40,245 bases of DNA from an uncultured Neomegalonema sp. (GCA_938034615.1 CALHLW010000034.1:1-40245), one strand, 5' to 3'. Counted from the stretch's first letter, positions 17,750-27,428 are shown. Notes: generated by a model not told the origin, from the sequence alone. Translations and numbers: made by a program.

Positions 17750-18775
17750 CTACCCCCCTGTCACGCTCATATGTCGGGCCTTGACTTGTCCCTGCACGCC
17801 CTGCCGCGAGTAGTCGAAATCGTGGCCCTTTGGCTTGAGGGTGATCGCGTGGCGGATGGCGGCTTCCAGTACCGCCGGATCGTCGGATGACCGCATCGGC
17901 GCGCGCAAATCAGCGGAATGGTCTTGCCCGAGGCAGAGATACAGCATCCCGGTACAGGTCAGCCGCACCCGGTTACAGCTTTCACAGAAGTTGTGGGTCA
18001 GCGGAGTAATGAAGCCCAAGCGCCGACCGGTTTCGGCCACATCGAAATAGCGCGCGGGGCCACCGGTCTTGTGGCCGCTTTCGCTGATCGTCCAGCGTTC
18101 GGCGATCTTGGTCCGCACTTCCGTCAGGGGCCAGTACTGGCCCAACCGCTCCTGCTCTTCCATCTCACCCATGGGCATCACTTCTATGAAGGTCAGGTCG
18201 AGGTCTTCGGCACCCGCCCATTCGATCATGTCGTGGATTTCCGAATCGTTGAAATCCTTGATCGCCACGGCGTTAATCTTGACCGCCATTCCGGCCTTCT
18301 TCGCCGCCTCGATCCCGCGTAGCACCGCATCGAGCTTGCCCCAGCGGGTCACGCGCCCAAACTTCTCCGCATCCAGCGTATCGAGCGAGACATTGACCCG
18401 CCGCACCCCCGCATCGGCCAGCGCCTGTGCATGGCGCGCAAGCTGCGAGCCGTTGGTCGTGAGAGTCAGTTCCTCCAGCGCGCCGGTGCCGAGATGCCGC
18501 CCCATCCGGTCGAAGAACCACATGATATTGCGCCGGACCAGCGGCTCGCCGCCTGTAATGCGCAGCTTCTTGACGCCCAGATCGACGAAGGACGTGCAGA
18601 GCCGGTCCAGTTCCTCGAGCGTCAACAGATCGCGTTTCGGGAGGAACGTCATGTGTTCGGACATGCAATAGACGCAGCGGAAATCGCAGCGATCCGTGAC
18701 CGAAACGCGCAGATAATCGATGGTCCGTGCGAACGGATCAATCAGCGGGGCGCTCTGCGCGACGGGTGCATCCAT
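17750..18775 (-). CDS. moaA: GTP 3',8-cyclase MoaA
   Basis: [28 protein letters not shown] (radical SAM CxxxCxxC), [14 protein letters not shown]-terminal 4Fe-4S region [13 protein letters not shown], terminal GG. Start at ATG 18775. Confidence 0.96.
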   Translation of the reverse strand: MDAPVAQSAPLIDPFARTIDYLRVSVTDRCDFRCVYCMSEHMTFLPKRDLLTLEELDRLCTSFVDLGVKKLRITGGEPLVRRNIMWFFDRMGRHLGTGALEELTLTTNGSQLARHAQALADAGVRRVNVSLDTLDAEKFGRVTRWGKLDAVLRGIEAAKKAGMAVKINAVAIKDFNDSEIHDMIEWAGAEDLDLTFIEVMPMGEMEEQERLGQYWPLTEVRTKIAERWTISESGHKTGGPARYFDVAETGRRLGFITPLTHNFCESCNRVRLTCTGMLYLCLGQDHSADLRAPMRSSDDPAVLEAAIRHAITLKPKGHDFDYSRQGVQGQVKARHMSVTGG

Positions 18776-18926
18776 GTGGTGGTCCTCCCAAACCAGAACA
18801 GGCAGCCTACGCATGTTCCGCAACGGGCGCAACGCGCAGGTGAGCGCCGCGACATCGTTGCCATGCACCGTTATCCTCCGCATAACCTGCGACCCTGTGC
18901 AAAGGCGACCAAGCGGAGGCCGGGAT

Positions 18927-19316
18927 ATGACGGGGATAGACCCGATTGCGGCGACGGGGGGTGTCGTGTGCTTCCTCATTGTCGCGTTCATCGGGATCAG
19001 ACTGCTGCGTCAGCGTAACGAGGGCGTTCCGGTGCGGGTTACCCTCGTGGAGAACAGGACCAATCTGGGCGGCGATGGGGTAAGCTTTTCCCCTGTCTTT
19101 CGTATCGAGGATGGCGAGCACGCCGGTACGATCATCGCCTCCCTGAACCGTATGCCCAAAGCGCATCGCTCTGGCAGTGGGATCCCGGCACGCTATGATC
19201 CGGCGAGCAACACGATCCACACCCGCCAATCCACGAAAAGCGACCTCTTCACCGCGCTTGCCTTCGCTCTGGTGGGCGTAATCCTTCTCATTGGTGCAGT
19301 GATAATCGGGCGATGA
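18927..19316 (+). CDS. Small membrane protein, DUF3592-like
   Basis: Two hydrophobic segments ([21 protein letters not shown] and [21 protein letters not shown]) flanking [40 protein letters not shown]; layout resembles DUF3592. Confidence 0.6.
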   Translation: MTGIDPIAATGGVVCFLIVAFIGIRLLRQRNEGVPVRVTLVENRTNLGGDGVSFSPVFRIEDGEHAGTIIASLNRMPKAHRSGSGIPARYDPASNTIHTRQSTKSDLFTALAFALVGVILLIGAVIIGR

Positions 19317-19426
19317 ACGCGGCTCATCCCGATCTGTTCCGGGCCGATGCGACGTTTCGGTTGAAATACTGTCCTGTCCTTCAATAGGGTCGCGGCGGCA
19401 CCAATGCCAGATACGAAGGAAAGCCG

Positions 19427-19834
19427 ATGCCCAAACTTACCGGAAAATGCCTCTGCGGCGAAATCTCGTTCGAGGCCGATGGCGAGGTGCCGGTCATGGC
19501 GAATTGCCATTGTACCGACTGTCGCCAGTCCACGGGCAGCGCCTATGCCACGCTGATGTTCATGAAAGAGGGCGACATCAAGATAACCGGCACCCCGAAG
19601 ACCTTCCAGCACAGCTCGGATGCCGGGACCACGATGACCAAGCATTTCTGTGGCAATTGCGGAACGCCGCTGTTCACGCAGAATTCGGCTCGCGAAGGAA
19701 TGCTCGGCCTGCGCGCCGGTCTCATCAACGAACACGCGGAATTCGCTCCAAAGGTGAATGTCTATACGTCGAGCAAGATGAACGCGACCGTCCTAGACGA
19801 AGGGCTTAAGGCCTTCGAGAAGATGCCGGGTTAA
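19427..19834 (+). CDS. GFA-family (glutathione-dependent formaldehyde-activating/CENP-V fold) protein
   Basis: GKCLCGEISFEADGEVPVMANCHCTDCRQSTGSAYATLMF...KHFCGNCGTPLFTQ; canonical zinc-binding Cys pattern. Confidence 0.93.
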   Translation: MPKLTGKCLCGEISFEADGEVPVMANCHCTDCRQSTGSAYATLMFMKEGDIKITGTPKTFQHSSDAGTTMTKHFCGNCGTPLFTQNSAREGMLGLRAGLINEHAEFAPKVNVYTSSKMNATVLDEGLKAFEKMPG

Positions 19835-19840
19835 GCCGAT

Positions 19841-19877
19841 TCAACCTCCAGAGGCGTTTTCCGGCTTTGGAGGTTGA
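19841..19877. terminator. Inverted repeat, likely terminator after the GFA gene
   Basis: TCAACCTCCA...TGGAGGTTGA, 10-bp perfect arms starting 7 bp after the stop codon; only a weak T-rich tail. Confidence 0.5.
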
Positions 19878-19996
19878 TCTTCATATTTCACCGACCTCGC
19901 TCCCGTCACGATATCCGTGTCGGACCGCAATCGGACCAAGCGCCGCTTGTCGCCGCGTGGTCCCTGCCCTATCAGAAGGGGAGAAGGAGACTTCCG

Positions 19997-20128
19997 ATGC
20001 GTGCGATCCTGTCCGTTCTGATCCTGAGCCTTGCCCTGTCCGCTTGCGGGCGCAAGGGCGATTTGCAACCGCCACCGGGTTCTTCCGCCGCGCCGGAACA
20101 GCCCGCCAAGACCCGCACCCTCTTCTGA
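19997..20128 (+). CDS. lptM: LptM-like small lipoprotein (YifL family)
   Basis: MRAILSVLILSLALSACGRKGDLQPPPGSSAAPEQPAKTRTLF; lipobox LSAC followed by GRKGDLQPP, 9 bp upstream of lysA (a commonly observed neighbour). Too short as its own entry in the ORF track. Confidence 0.88.
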   Translation: MRAILSVLILSLALSACGRKGDLQPPPGSSAAPEQPAKTRTLF

Positions 20129-20137
20129 GCATACCCC

Positions 20138-21409
20138 ATGGATCACTTCCTCTACCGTGACGGCGCACTCCACGCCGAGGATGTCGCGATTGCGGCCCTC
20201 GCCAGCGACGTCAGCACGCCCTTCTACTGCTATTCCACCGCCACGCTGGAGCGCCATTTCACCGTCTTTTCCGATGGACTGAAACCGCTCGATCCGCTGG
20301 TCTGCTATGCGGTGAAAGCGAACTCGAATCTGGCGGTTCTGGCCACCCTCGCCCGCCTCGGTGCCGGAGCAGATGTCGTTTCCGAGGGCGAATTTCGCCG
20401 CGCGCTCGCCGCCGGGATACCGGGCGAAAAGATCATCTTTTCCGGCGTCGGCAAGACGAAGGATGAGTTGGCTTTTGCGCTCGACAACGATGTGCGCCAG
20501 ATCAACGTCGAATCCGAACCCGAACTCGACGCGCTGAATGACGTCGCCGTTTCTATGGGGGTTCGAGCGCCCGTTTCCTTCCGCGTTAACCCGGATGTGG
20601 ACGCCAAGACCCATGAGAAGATCAGCACCGGCAAGGCCGAGAACAAGTTCGGCATCGCCTATGACGACGCCCCGCGCATCTATGCCCGTGCCGCCGCCAT
20701 GCCGGGGATCGAGGTGGTCGGCATCGACATGCATATCGGGTCGCAACTGACCGATCTGGAGCCGTTCCGCGAAGCCTATACCCGGATGCGCGCGCTGGTC
20801 GAACGGCTGGAGGCGGAGGGCATCCCCGTCCCCCGGCTCGATATCGGCGGGGGTCTCGGTGTGCCGTATGAACGCACCAACGAGATGCCCCCGCTCCCGA
20901 CCGATTACGGCAAGGTGGTGCAGGAGGTTTTTGCGGGCTGGGAAGACCGCGAGTTCGAGTGCGAGCCGGGCCGGTTGATCGCCGCCAATGCGGGTATTCT
21001 CGTGTCGCAAGTCATCTATGTGAAGCAATCGGGAGACCGCCGCTTTCTCATCCTCGATGCCGCGATGAACGATCTTATCCGCCCTGCCCTTTACGACGCC
21101 TATCACGATATCGTGCCCGTCATCGAACCGGCACCCGGCACCCCGACCTATGAATACGACGTGGTCGGCCCCATCTGCGAGAGCGGAGACACCTTTGCCA
21201 AGGCCCGCGCGCTGCCTGAGATGAGGGCCGGTGATCTTGTCGCCTTCCGCAGTGCCGGAGCCTATGGCGCGGTCATGTCGTCAGAATACAATACGAGGCC
21301 GCTGGCCCCCGAAGTGATCGTCAGGGGCGACGATTTCGCCCTTGCACGTCCACGCCCCACATATGACGATATGTTAGGGAAGGATCGGATACCCGATTGG
21401 TTGGGGTAG
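20138..21409 (+). CDS. lysA: Diaminopimelate decarboxylase
   Basis: FYCYSTATLERHF...LVCYAVKANSNLAVL...GADVVSEGEFRRALAAGIPGEKIIFSGVGKT...IGSQLTDL...LDIGGGLGVPY...EPGRLIAANAG...GPICESGDTFA. Confidence 0.98.
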   Translation: MDHFLYRDGALHAEDVAIAALASDVSTPFYCYSTATLERHFTVFSDGLKPLDPLVCYAVKANSNLAVLATLARLGAGADVVSEGEFRRALAAGIPGEKIIFSGVGKTKDELAFALDNDVRQINVESEPELDALNDVAVSMGVRAPVSFRVNPDVDAKTHEKISTGKAENKFGIAYDDAPRIYARAAAMPGIEVVGIDMHIGSQLTDLEPFREAYTRMRALVERLEAEGIPVPRLDIGGGLGVPYERTNEMPPLPTDYGKVVQEVFAGWEDREFECEPGRLIAANAGILVSQVIYVKQSGDRRFLILDAAMNDLIRPALYDAYHDIVPVIEPAPGTPTYEYDVVGPICESGDTFAKARALPEMRAGDLVAFRSAGAYGAVMSSEYNTRPLAPEVIVRGDDFALARPRPTYDDMLGKDRIPDWLG

Positions 21410-21437
21410 CCACTCCGCTCCCCGCGAGGAGACACGT

Positions 21438-24101
21438 ATGACGACGACCCGAGATTCGCAGGCAGGCTTGCCCCCCGCCCTCACGCGCAAGGTTTCCGCC
21501 ACCCGGCGGACGATCTGGGTCGAGCGGGTCGTGCGCGCGTTCTGGCCGCTCTGGTGCATCGCGCTGCTGGCCCTCGCGCTCTATATTCTCGACGTCTTCT
21601 TCGCTCTGCTCGGTATATGGGGGATGGTTCTGATCGCCGCCCTTGGTGTGGCTACGCTTGCCACCCTCATCTACGGCTTCCGCATCCTCAGCCGCCCCAC
21701 CCGCGCCGATGCCATGCGCCGCCTCGATGAAAGCATCGGCAGTCGCGCGGTCACGATGCTCGACGAGGAAATCGCGGTCGGACGCGGCGAAGGCGATGCC
21801 GAAATCCTCTGGCGCGCCCACCGCGAGAGGGTTGCGAAACAGGCATCCGAGGCCCGCTCGCCCTATGCCGATCTACGCCTCGCCCCGTTCGACCCGTGGA
21901 ACCTTCGCTTTGCCGCAATCGGCATCCTCCTCGCCGCTTTCGGCTTCGCTAAGGTTGGCGGAGCCGACCGCATCGCAGCCCTGCTCGACCCCACGCCCCC
22001 CGCCGCCGAGGCCGCGACGCTGGCACCCGCGCTGGAGGCATGGGCCGCCCCGCCCCCCTATACCGGAGCCGCGCCGATCTATCTGACGGAGAAGGACGGC
22101 GAGACGATCAGCATCCCCACCGGCTCGATCCTCACCCTGCGCGCCAGTGGTATAGCGGAAGCGCCTGTGCTGACCGGATTGGGCGAGGAGGTATTCACCG
22201 AGGAAGCGGCGGGCATCTACGGTTTCTCGCGCGAATTGACCGATGATACCGATATCGCCGTCCTCTTCGGCGAAAACCCGCAGGCAGACTGGGCCTTCAC
22301 CATCACCCCCGACCTGCCTCCCGAGGCCGAAATCGCCGAAGCCCCCGAACCCACCGCAGAGCGTGGCCTAGGCTTTTCGTATCTCGGCAAGGACGATTAC
22401 GGCATCGTCTCCGCCCGAACCTCCATCATTGCCGACCGCAGCGACATGGACAATCCGCCCGAGGAAATCGACGCTCCCATCGACCTCGAACTCGGCGTCT
22501 TCACCGGCTATGCGGATGCCCCCGAACCGGTAGGTTTCGAAGAAGATTTCACCGAGCATCCACTGGCCGGATCGCCCGTCCAGATGGTCATCACCGTCGA
22601 GGATGCGGCAGAACAGACCGGCGACTCGGAAGTGATCCGCTTTACCCTCCCCGCCCGTATCTTCACCGAACCAATGGCGATGGCCCTGATCGAACAGCGC
22701 CGCGCCTTTGCATGGGATATCCGGCGGGCATGGGACGTGCTCGACCTGCTCGAAGCCGTCACCGACTACCCGGACGACTATTTCACGGACTCCAAGGCCG
22801 CCCTGATGACGACGAGCGCTATCAAGCGTCTCACCTACGCCCTCGAACAGGACCGCGTGACCGATGAGCGTGAAGATATCCTCGACCTGTTGTGGCAGGC
22901 GGCGCTCCGGCTCGAAGAAGGCGACCTGTCGGACGAGCTGGAACAGCTTCGTGCCGCCCAGCGACGGCTCAAGGAAGCGCTCGAACGCGGGGCCTCAGAC
23001 GAGGAAATCGAGCGTCTTATGGACGAAATGCGTCAGGCCATGCGCAACTACCTCGACGAAATGACCCGTCAGGCGATGCGCGACCAGCAGAACGGTCAGC
23101 AACAGCAGGGTCAACAGCAACAGCAGCAGTCCCTCTCCCGCGAAGACCTCGAACGGATGCTTGACCAGATGGAGCAATCGGCCAAGGACGGCGCGCGCGA
23201 GCAGGCCGAACAGATGCTCTCCATGCTCGGTCAGATGCTCGAAAACCTGCAAATGGGCCAGAACCAGAGCGGTCAGGGCGGCGAACAGCAACAACAGGAA
23301 CAGGCGCTTCAGGACATGATGCGCCGCCAGCAGGATCTCGCCGACGAAACCTTTCGCGAATTGCAGGAAGGCATGGAAAACCGTCAGCAGAACCGCCCCG
23401 GTCAGGGTCAGAATGGCGAACAACAGCAACCCGGTCAGGGGCAGGGCCAACAGGGTCAGCAACCGCAGGGCCAGCAGGGTCAGGGCCAGTCCGGCCAAGG
23501 CAACCAACGCGGACAGGGCCAGCGCGGCGAAGATGGCGAAAACGGACAGGGTCGCGGTCAGGGCAACGAATTCGGCCAGCAAGGCCAAGGCGGAAACCAA
23601 CGCAGCGGTCAGGGCCTCTCACGCTCACAGGAAGGTCTTCGCGGCGAACTCGACGGGATGATCCCGAACCTGCCCGGTGAAGGCGATGCCGCCGATGCGC
23701 TGGGGCAGGCCGAGCGCGATATGGAAGCGGCGCGCGACCGTCTCGGCGAAGGCGATCTCAATTCGGCCCTCGACGATCAGGCCCGTGCCCTCGACCGACT
23801 GCGCGAAGGCGCACAGGCATTGGCCGAAGAAGGCCGCCGTGAAGCGCAGGAAAGCGGACAAGGGCAGGAGAACGGACGCGGTGGCCGCGCCGATACCGGC
23901 TCGAACCCTGACGAGCTCGATCCCTTCGGTCGCGTGGGCCGCACCTTCGGCCCCGATGACGGCAAGGGCGTCGAAGTCCCCGGCGAACGCTCCCGCAACC
24001 GCGCGCAGGAAATCCAGCGCGAAATCCGCCGCCGACAAGGCGAACGCGCCCGTCCCGAACAGGAACGTGACTACCTCGACCGGCTACAGGATCGTTTCTG
24101 A
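21438..24101 (+). CDS. TIGR02302/DUF4175-like large membrane-anchored protein with Gln/Gly-rich low-complexity region
   Basis: 887 aa; N-terminal TM segments (FWPLWCIALLALALYILDVFFALLGIWGMVLIAALG), MAMALIEQRRAFAWDIRRAWDVLDLLEAVTDYPDDYF, long Q/G-rich tract, C-terminal DPFGR...PGERSRNRAQEIQREIRRRQGERARPEQERDYLDRLQDRF. Confidence 0.88.
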   Translation: MTTTRDSQAGLPPALTRKVSATRRTIWVERVVRAFWPLWCIALLALALYILDVFFALLGIWGMVLIAALGVATLATLIYGFRILSRPTRADAMRRLDESIGSRAVTMLDEEIAVGRGEGDAEILWRAHRERVAKQASEARSPYADLRLAPFDPWNLRFAAIGILLAAFGFAKVGGADRIAALLDPTPPAAEAATLAPALEAWAAPPPYTGAAPIYLTEKDGETISIPTGSILTLRASGIAEAPVLTGLGEEVFTEEAAGIYGFSRELTDDTDIAVLFGENPQADWAFTITPDLPPEAEIAEAPEPTAERGLGFSYLGKDDYGIVSARTSIIADRSDMDNPPEEIDAPIDLELGVFTGYADAPEPVGFEEDFTEHPLAGSPVQMVITVEDAAEQTGDSEVIRFTLPARIFTEPMAMALIEQRRAFAWDIRRAWDVLDLLEAVTDYPDDYFTDSKAALMTTSAIKRLTYALEQDRVTDEREDILDLLWQAALRLEEGDLSDELEQLRAAQRRLKEALERGASDEEIERLMDEMRQAMRNYLDEMTRQAMRDQQNGQQQQGQQQQQQSLSREDLERMLDQMEQSAKDGAREQAEQMLSMLGQMLENLQMGQNQSGQGGEQQQQEQALQDMMRRQQDLADETFRELQEGMENRQQNRPGQGQNGEQQQPGQGQGQQGQQPQGQQGQGQSGQGNQRGQGQRGEDGENGQGRGQGNEFGQQGQGGNQRSGQGLSRSQEGLRGELDGMIPNLPGEGDAADALGQAERDMEAARDRLGEGDLNSALDDQARALDRLREGAQALAEEGRREAQESGQGQENGRGGRADTGSNPDELDPFGRVGRTFGPDDGKGVEVPGERSRNRAQEIQREIRRRQGERARPEQERDYLDRLQDRF
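23090..23625 (+). repeat. Low-complexity Gln/Gly-coding degenerate repeat (GGTCAGGGCCAGCAGGGTCAG-like units)
   Basis: Repeated GGTCAG/GGCCAG/CAACAG units encode QGQGQQGQQPQGQQGQGQSGQGNQRGQGQ. Confidence 0.85.
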
Positions 24102-24125
24102 TAACAGTGAGACTTGAAAGGCACC

Positions 24126-24211
24126 TTTCCTGCCCCGCACTCGATGCGAGGCCACTTCGGGCCAATGAACCTTGATGGCGACAGGCCCCGCAGCAAGTGC
24201 GTAGCAGGAAA
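24126..24211. other. ~86-nt imperfect inverted repeat with symmetric internal loops (possible structured RNA, terminator or small repeat element)
   Basis: Arms: TTTCCTGC-CCC-GCACT-CGA-TGCG-A-GGCC ... GGCC-C-CGCA-GCA-AGTGC-GTA-GCAGGAAA; 21 of 28 arm positions pair by hand, all mismatches in symmetric internal loops. Confidence 0.5.
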
Positions 24212-24269
24212 AAGATCAGATCATGCGCTATGTGGGCACAATAGCCGCGACGTCAACGGCAGGGCGAAA

Positions 24270-24294
24270 GGCGGCAAAAGTAATCTTTTCCGCC
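24270..24294. other. Strong short hairpin in the same intergenic region
   Basis: GGCGG-c-AAAAG-TAAT-CTTTT-CCGCC, 10 bp with a single bulge. Confidence 0.5.
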
Positions 24295-24376
24295 CGGATT
24301 TATAGACTCTGTGGGCCCTTTTTCGCATCATTCGTGTCGATGCGGGCAGTCAAAGCCTGCCAACAGGGAGAAACGC

Positions 24377-25096
24377 ATGAAACGCATTTTCACAGTCGCC
24401 CTTACGGGCGCATTCTTCTCTGCCAGCGGAGCCGTCCTGCCCGCCACTGCTCAGGAGCAGTCCACCAAAGAAGTTCAATGCACCTCCAAAGTCGGAGAGC
24501 GTCAGAGTTGCCCGGTCGAAGGCGAGGTCGTCAGCGCCGCTCTCGTGAGCTATTTCGGAGAAGTCCCCTGCATTCTCGGCTATACATGGGGTCTGGAGCA
24601 GAACGGGATCTGGACCGGCAATGGCTGTTCGGCCAACCTGTTGGTCACGTTGATTTCAGAACAGGAAAAGCAGGTCGAGCAACAAGCCGATCCTGATCGT
24701 CTGCGCGAACGCCTCCGCGATGTGCGTCAGCGACTTCGCAAGGCACGCAGCGAAGTCCAGCAGGAACGCGAGGAGCGCAAGCGTATCGAAGGCGAACTGG
24801 CCGAAGCACAGGCGGCGCTGGCGCAGGTGGGCCAGAAACGTCAGGCGAACAAGAATCGCAGACCGAATTGGTCCGTGCGCTCCGTATCGGCCTGCGGTCG
24901 CAAGGCTACGCGCGAGATGGAAAAGAGCGGCGCGACAAATGCGCGGGTGATCGAAATCGTATCCGCGCGTCCGGTGGAAGGCACGTGGCTCGTGATCGGG
25001 CGTGCCTCGGCAGAGTATGGTAATGGACGTCGCCCCTCCTACTTCCGCTGTTGGGTGGAGAAGGGCGAGGTCCAAAGCTTCGAGAATGCCATCTGA
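24377..25096 (+). CDS. Secreted DUF3011-like protein with coiled-coil region
   Basis: Signal peptide MKRIFTVALTGAFFSASGAVLPATAQ; VQCTSKVGERQSCPVEGEVVSAALVSYFGEVPCILGYTWGLEQNGIWTGNGCSANL matches the Cys/Trp/Gly spacing of DUF3011; charged helical stretch RLRERLRDVRQRLRKARSEVQQEREERKRIEGELAEAQAAL. Confidence 0.78.
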   Translation: MKRIFTVALTGAFFSASGAVLPATAQEQSTKEVQCTSKVGERQSCPVEGEVVSAALVSYFGEVPCILGYTWGLEQNGIWTGNGCSANLLVTLISEQEKQVEQQADPDRLRERLRDVRQRLRKARSEVQQEREERKRIEGELAEAQAALAQVGQKRQANKNRRPNWSVRSVSACGRKATREMEKSGATNARVIEIVSARPVEGTWLVIGRASAEYGNGRRPSYFRCWVEKGEVQSFENAI

Positions 25097-25259
25097 CCGT
25101 CACGATTTCGATCCCGGACGCCGCTCCATGCCGCGTCCGGGACTTGCGATCACCTGCTACGACGTGAAAACGGTTTCGTTTCCCGGCGAACCCGATTAGA
25201 CCCTGACCTCGACTTTTGATGGTGAGGATCGTGACCTCGCCCCGCTCGCGAGGACCGCC

Positions 25260-26477
25260 ATGACCGCTCAGGACCATAACAGCTTTCGCACCGGCCCCGA
25301 CGAAGAAGGCCGCTTCGGCCAGTTCGGCGGGCGCTTCGTGGCCGAGACGCTGATGCCGCTGATCCTCGATCTGGAACAGGCATGGGAGGAGGCGAAAACC
25401 GACCGCTCCTTCCGCTCCGAGATGGAGAACCTGTGGCGCTATTACGTGGGCCGCCCCTCGCCGCTCTATCTGGCCTCGCGCTTGACTGAGCATCTGGGCG
25501 GCGCGAAAATTTACATGAAGCGCGACGAGCTGAACCACACCGGCGCGCATAAGATCAACAATGTGCTGGGGCAAATCCTGCTGGCGCGGCGCATGGGCAA
25601 GACCCGCATCATCGCCGAGACGGGCGCAGGCCAGCATGGGGTCGCCACCGCGACCGTCTGCGCGAAGTTCGGCCTGAAATGCGTGGTGTTCATGGGCGCA
25701 ACAGATGTGGAGCGCCAGAAACCCAACGTCTTCCGCATGAAGCTGCTCGGGGCCGAGGTTATCCCCGTCACCTCCGGGCGATCCACGCTCAAGGACGCTA
25801 TGAACGAAGCGCTGCGCGACTGGGTCACGAATGTCGAGGACACATTCTACTGCATCGGCACGGTTGCGGGGCCGCACCCCTATCCTGCCATGGTCCGCGA
25901 TTTCCAGTCGATCATCGGCTGGGAGGCGAAAAGCCAGATCAAGCACGCCGAAGGCCGGATGCCCGACGTCCTGATCGCCTGTATCGGCGGCGGTTCGAAC
26001 GCTATGGGCCTGTTCCACCCCTTCCTCGACGAGCCGGATGTCAAGATGATCGGTGTGGAGGCGGGCGGCAAGGGTGTCGATACCGACGAACACGCCGCCT
26101 CGCTGACCGGAGGGCGCCCCGGTGTGCTGCATGGCAACCGCACCTATTTGCTTCAAGACGATGACGGGCAGATCGTGGAAGCGCATTCCATCTCTGCTGG
26201 TCTCGATTATCCCGGCATCGGCCCGGAACATGCATGGCTCAAGGAAGCCGAGCGTGTCGAGTATGTCGCGATCAACGATGACGAAGCGCTGAAGGCGTTC
26301 CAGCTCTGTTGCGAGATGGAAGGCATCATCCCGGCCCTCGAACCCGCCCATGCCCTCGCGCATGTCATGAAGATCGCACCGGAGATGGACAAGAAAGACG
26401 TGATCGTCCTGAATATGTGCGGTCGCGGCGACAAGGATATCTTCACCGTAGCCGAAGCCCTCGGCATCGAAATCTGA
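25260..26477 (+). CDS. trpB: Tryptophan synthase beta chain
   Basis: [23 protein letters not shown]...[37 protein letters not shown]...[32 protein letters not shown]...[14 protein letters not shown]...[11 protein letters not shown]. Confidence 0.99.
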   Translation: MTAQDHNSFRTGPDEEGRFGQFGGRFVAETLMPLILDLEQAWEEAKTDRSFRSEMENLWRYYVGRPSPLYLASRLTEHLGGAKIYMKRDELNHTGAHKINNVLGQILLARRMGKTRIIAETGAGQHGVATATVCAKFGLKCVVFMGATDVERQKPNVFRMKLLGAEVIPVTSGRSTLKDAMNEALRDWVTNVEDTFYCIGTVAGPHPYPAMVRDFQSIIGWEAKSQIKHAEGRMPDVLIACIGGGSNAMGLFHPFLDEPDVKMIGVEAGGKGVDTDEHAASLTGGRPGVLHGNRTYLLQDDDGQIVEAHSISAGLDYPGIGPEHAWLKEAERVEYVAINDDEALKAFQLCCEMEGIIPALEPAHALAHVMKIAPEMDKKDVIVLNMCGRGDKDIFTVAEALGIEI

Positions 26478-26603
26478 TGGCTCTTGTGGTGTCTGCTTCC
26501 GCACAAGGGGTAGACCCACACGGGTCCAGCCATTAGAACGCCACGCAATTAACCATAGCGGCCCCGCACCACCCGTGCAGCGCCCCCGGAAGGAATACCG
26601 CCC

Positions 26604-27428
26604 ATGTCGCGCATCGACCAGCGCTTCGCGAAGCTGAAAGAAGAGAACCGCGCGGCGTTCGTCAGCTTTGTGATGGCGGGCGACCCGAAACCCGATGTCT
26701 TCGCCAAGCTGCTCAAGGGCCTACCAGGCGCAGGCGTGGATATCATCGAAGTCGGAATGCCCTTTACCGACCCGATGGCCGATGGCCCTGCGGTCCAGCT
26801 TGCGGGCCAACGCGCCCTTGCCGCCGGTCAGACGCTGAAGAAAACGCTCGGTGACATCGCCGATTTCCGCAAGGGCGACGACGAAACGCCCATCGTTCTG
26901 ATGGGCTATTACAACCCGATCTTCAACCACGGTGTCGAGGCGTTCCTGAAAGACGCGAAGGATGCCGGGGTCGATGGCCTGATCGTCGTGGACCTGCCCC
27001 CCGAGGAAGATTCTGAACTCTGTATCCCCGCACGCGAGGCCGGTCTCGACTTTATCCGTCTCGCCACGCCGACGACCGATGAAAAACGCCTCCCGACAGT
27101 CCTCAAGAACACCTCCGGCTTCGTCTATTACGTCTCCATCACCGGCATAACGGGCGCGGGCAGTGCCGATACCGCCGCAGTGGACGATGCGATCAAGCGG
27201 ATCAAGGCCAGCACCGACCTGCCCGTCGTCGTCGGTTTCGGCGTGAAGACCCCCGAACAAGGCGCGGACCTCGCGAAGGTCGCCGATGGCGTCGTGGTCG
27301 GCTCGGCCATAATCGACATCATCGTCGGAAAGCTCGACCGCAAGGGCGGCGCGAAGGTCGGTCTCGTCAAGAACGTCACGGCCTTCGTGAAATCATTGGC
27401 CGACGCTGTTCATTCTGCGCGTGGATGA
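26604..27428 (+). CDS. trpA: Tryptophan synthase alpha chain
   Basis: [12 protein letters not shown]...[29 protein letters not shown]...[35 protein letters not shown]...[13 protein letters not shown]. Confidence 0.98.
   Translation: MSRIDQRFAKLKEENRAAFVSFVMAGDPKPDVFAKLLKGLPGAGVDIIEVGMPFTDPMADGPAVQLAGQRALAAGQTLKKTLGDIADFRKGDDETPIVLMGYYNPIFNHGVEAFLKDAKDAGVDGLIVVDLPPEEDSELCIPAREAGLDFIRLATPTTDEKRLPTVLKNTSGFVYYVSITGITGAGSADTAAVDDAIKRIKASTDLPVVVGFGVKTPEQGADLAKVADGVVVGSAIIDIIVGKLDRKGGAKVGLVKNVTAFVKSLADAVHSARG

Noticed and set aside
19841-21106. 421-aa minus-strand ORF
   Set aside because: Antisense shadow of lysA; composition typical of reverse-frame translation.
22995-23628. Long Leu/Ala-rich antisense ORFs (201 and 203 aa) that look like membrane proteins
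   Set aside because: Direct reverse complement of the Gln/Gly-rich repeat (CAG/CAA become CTG/TTG); artefact of codon composition.
24906-26519. 537-aa minus-strand ORF
   Set aside because: Antisense to DUF3011-like gene and trpB; high-GC shadow ORF without recognisable domains.
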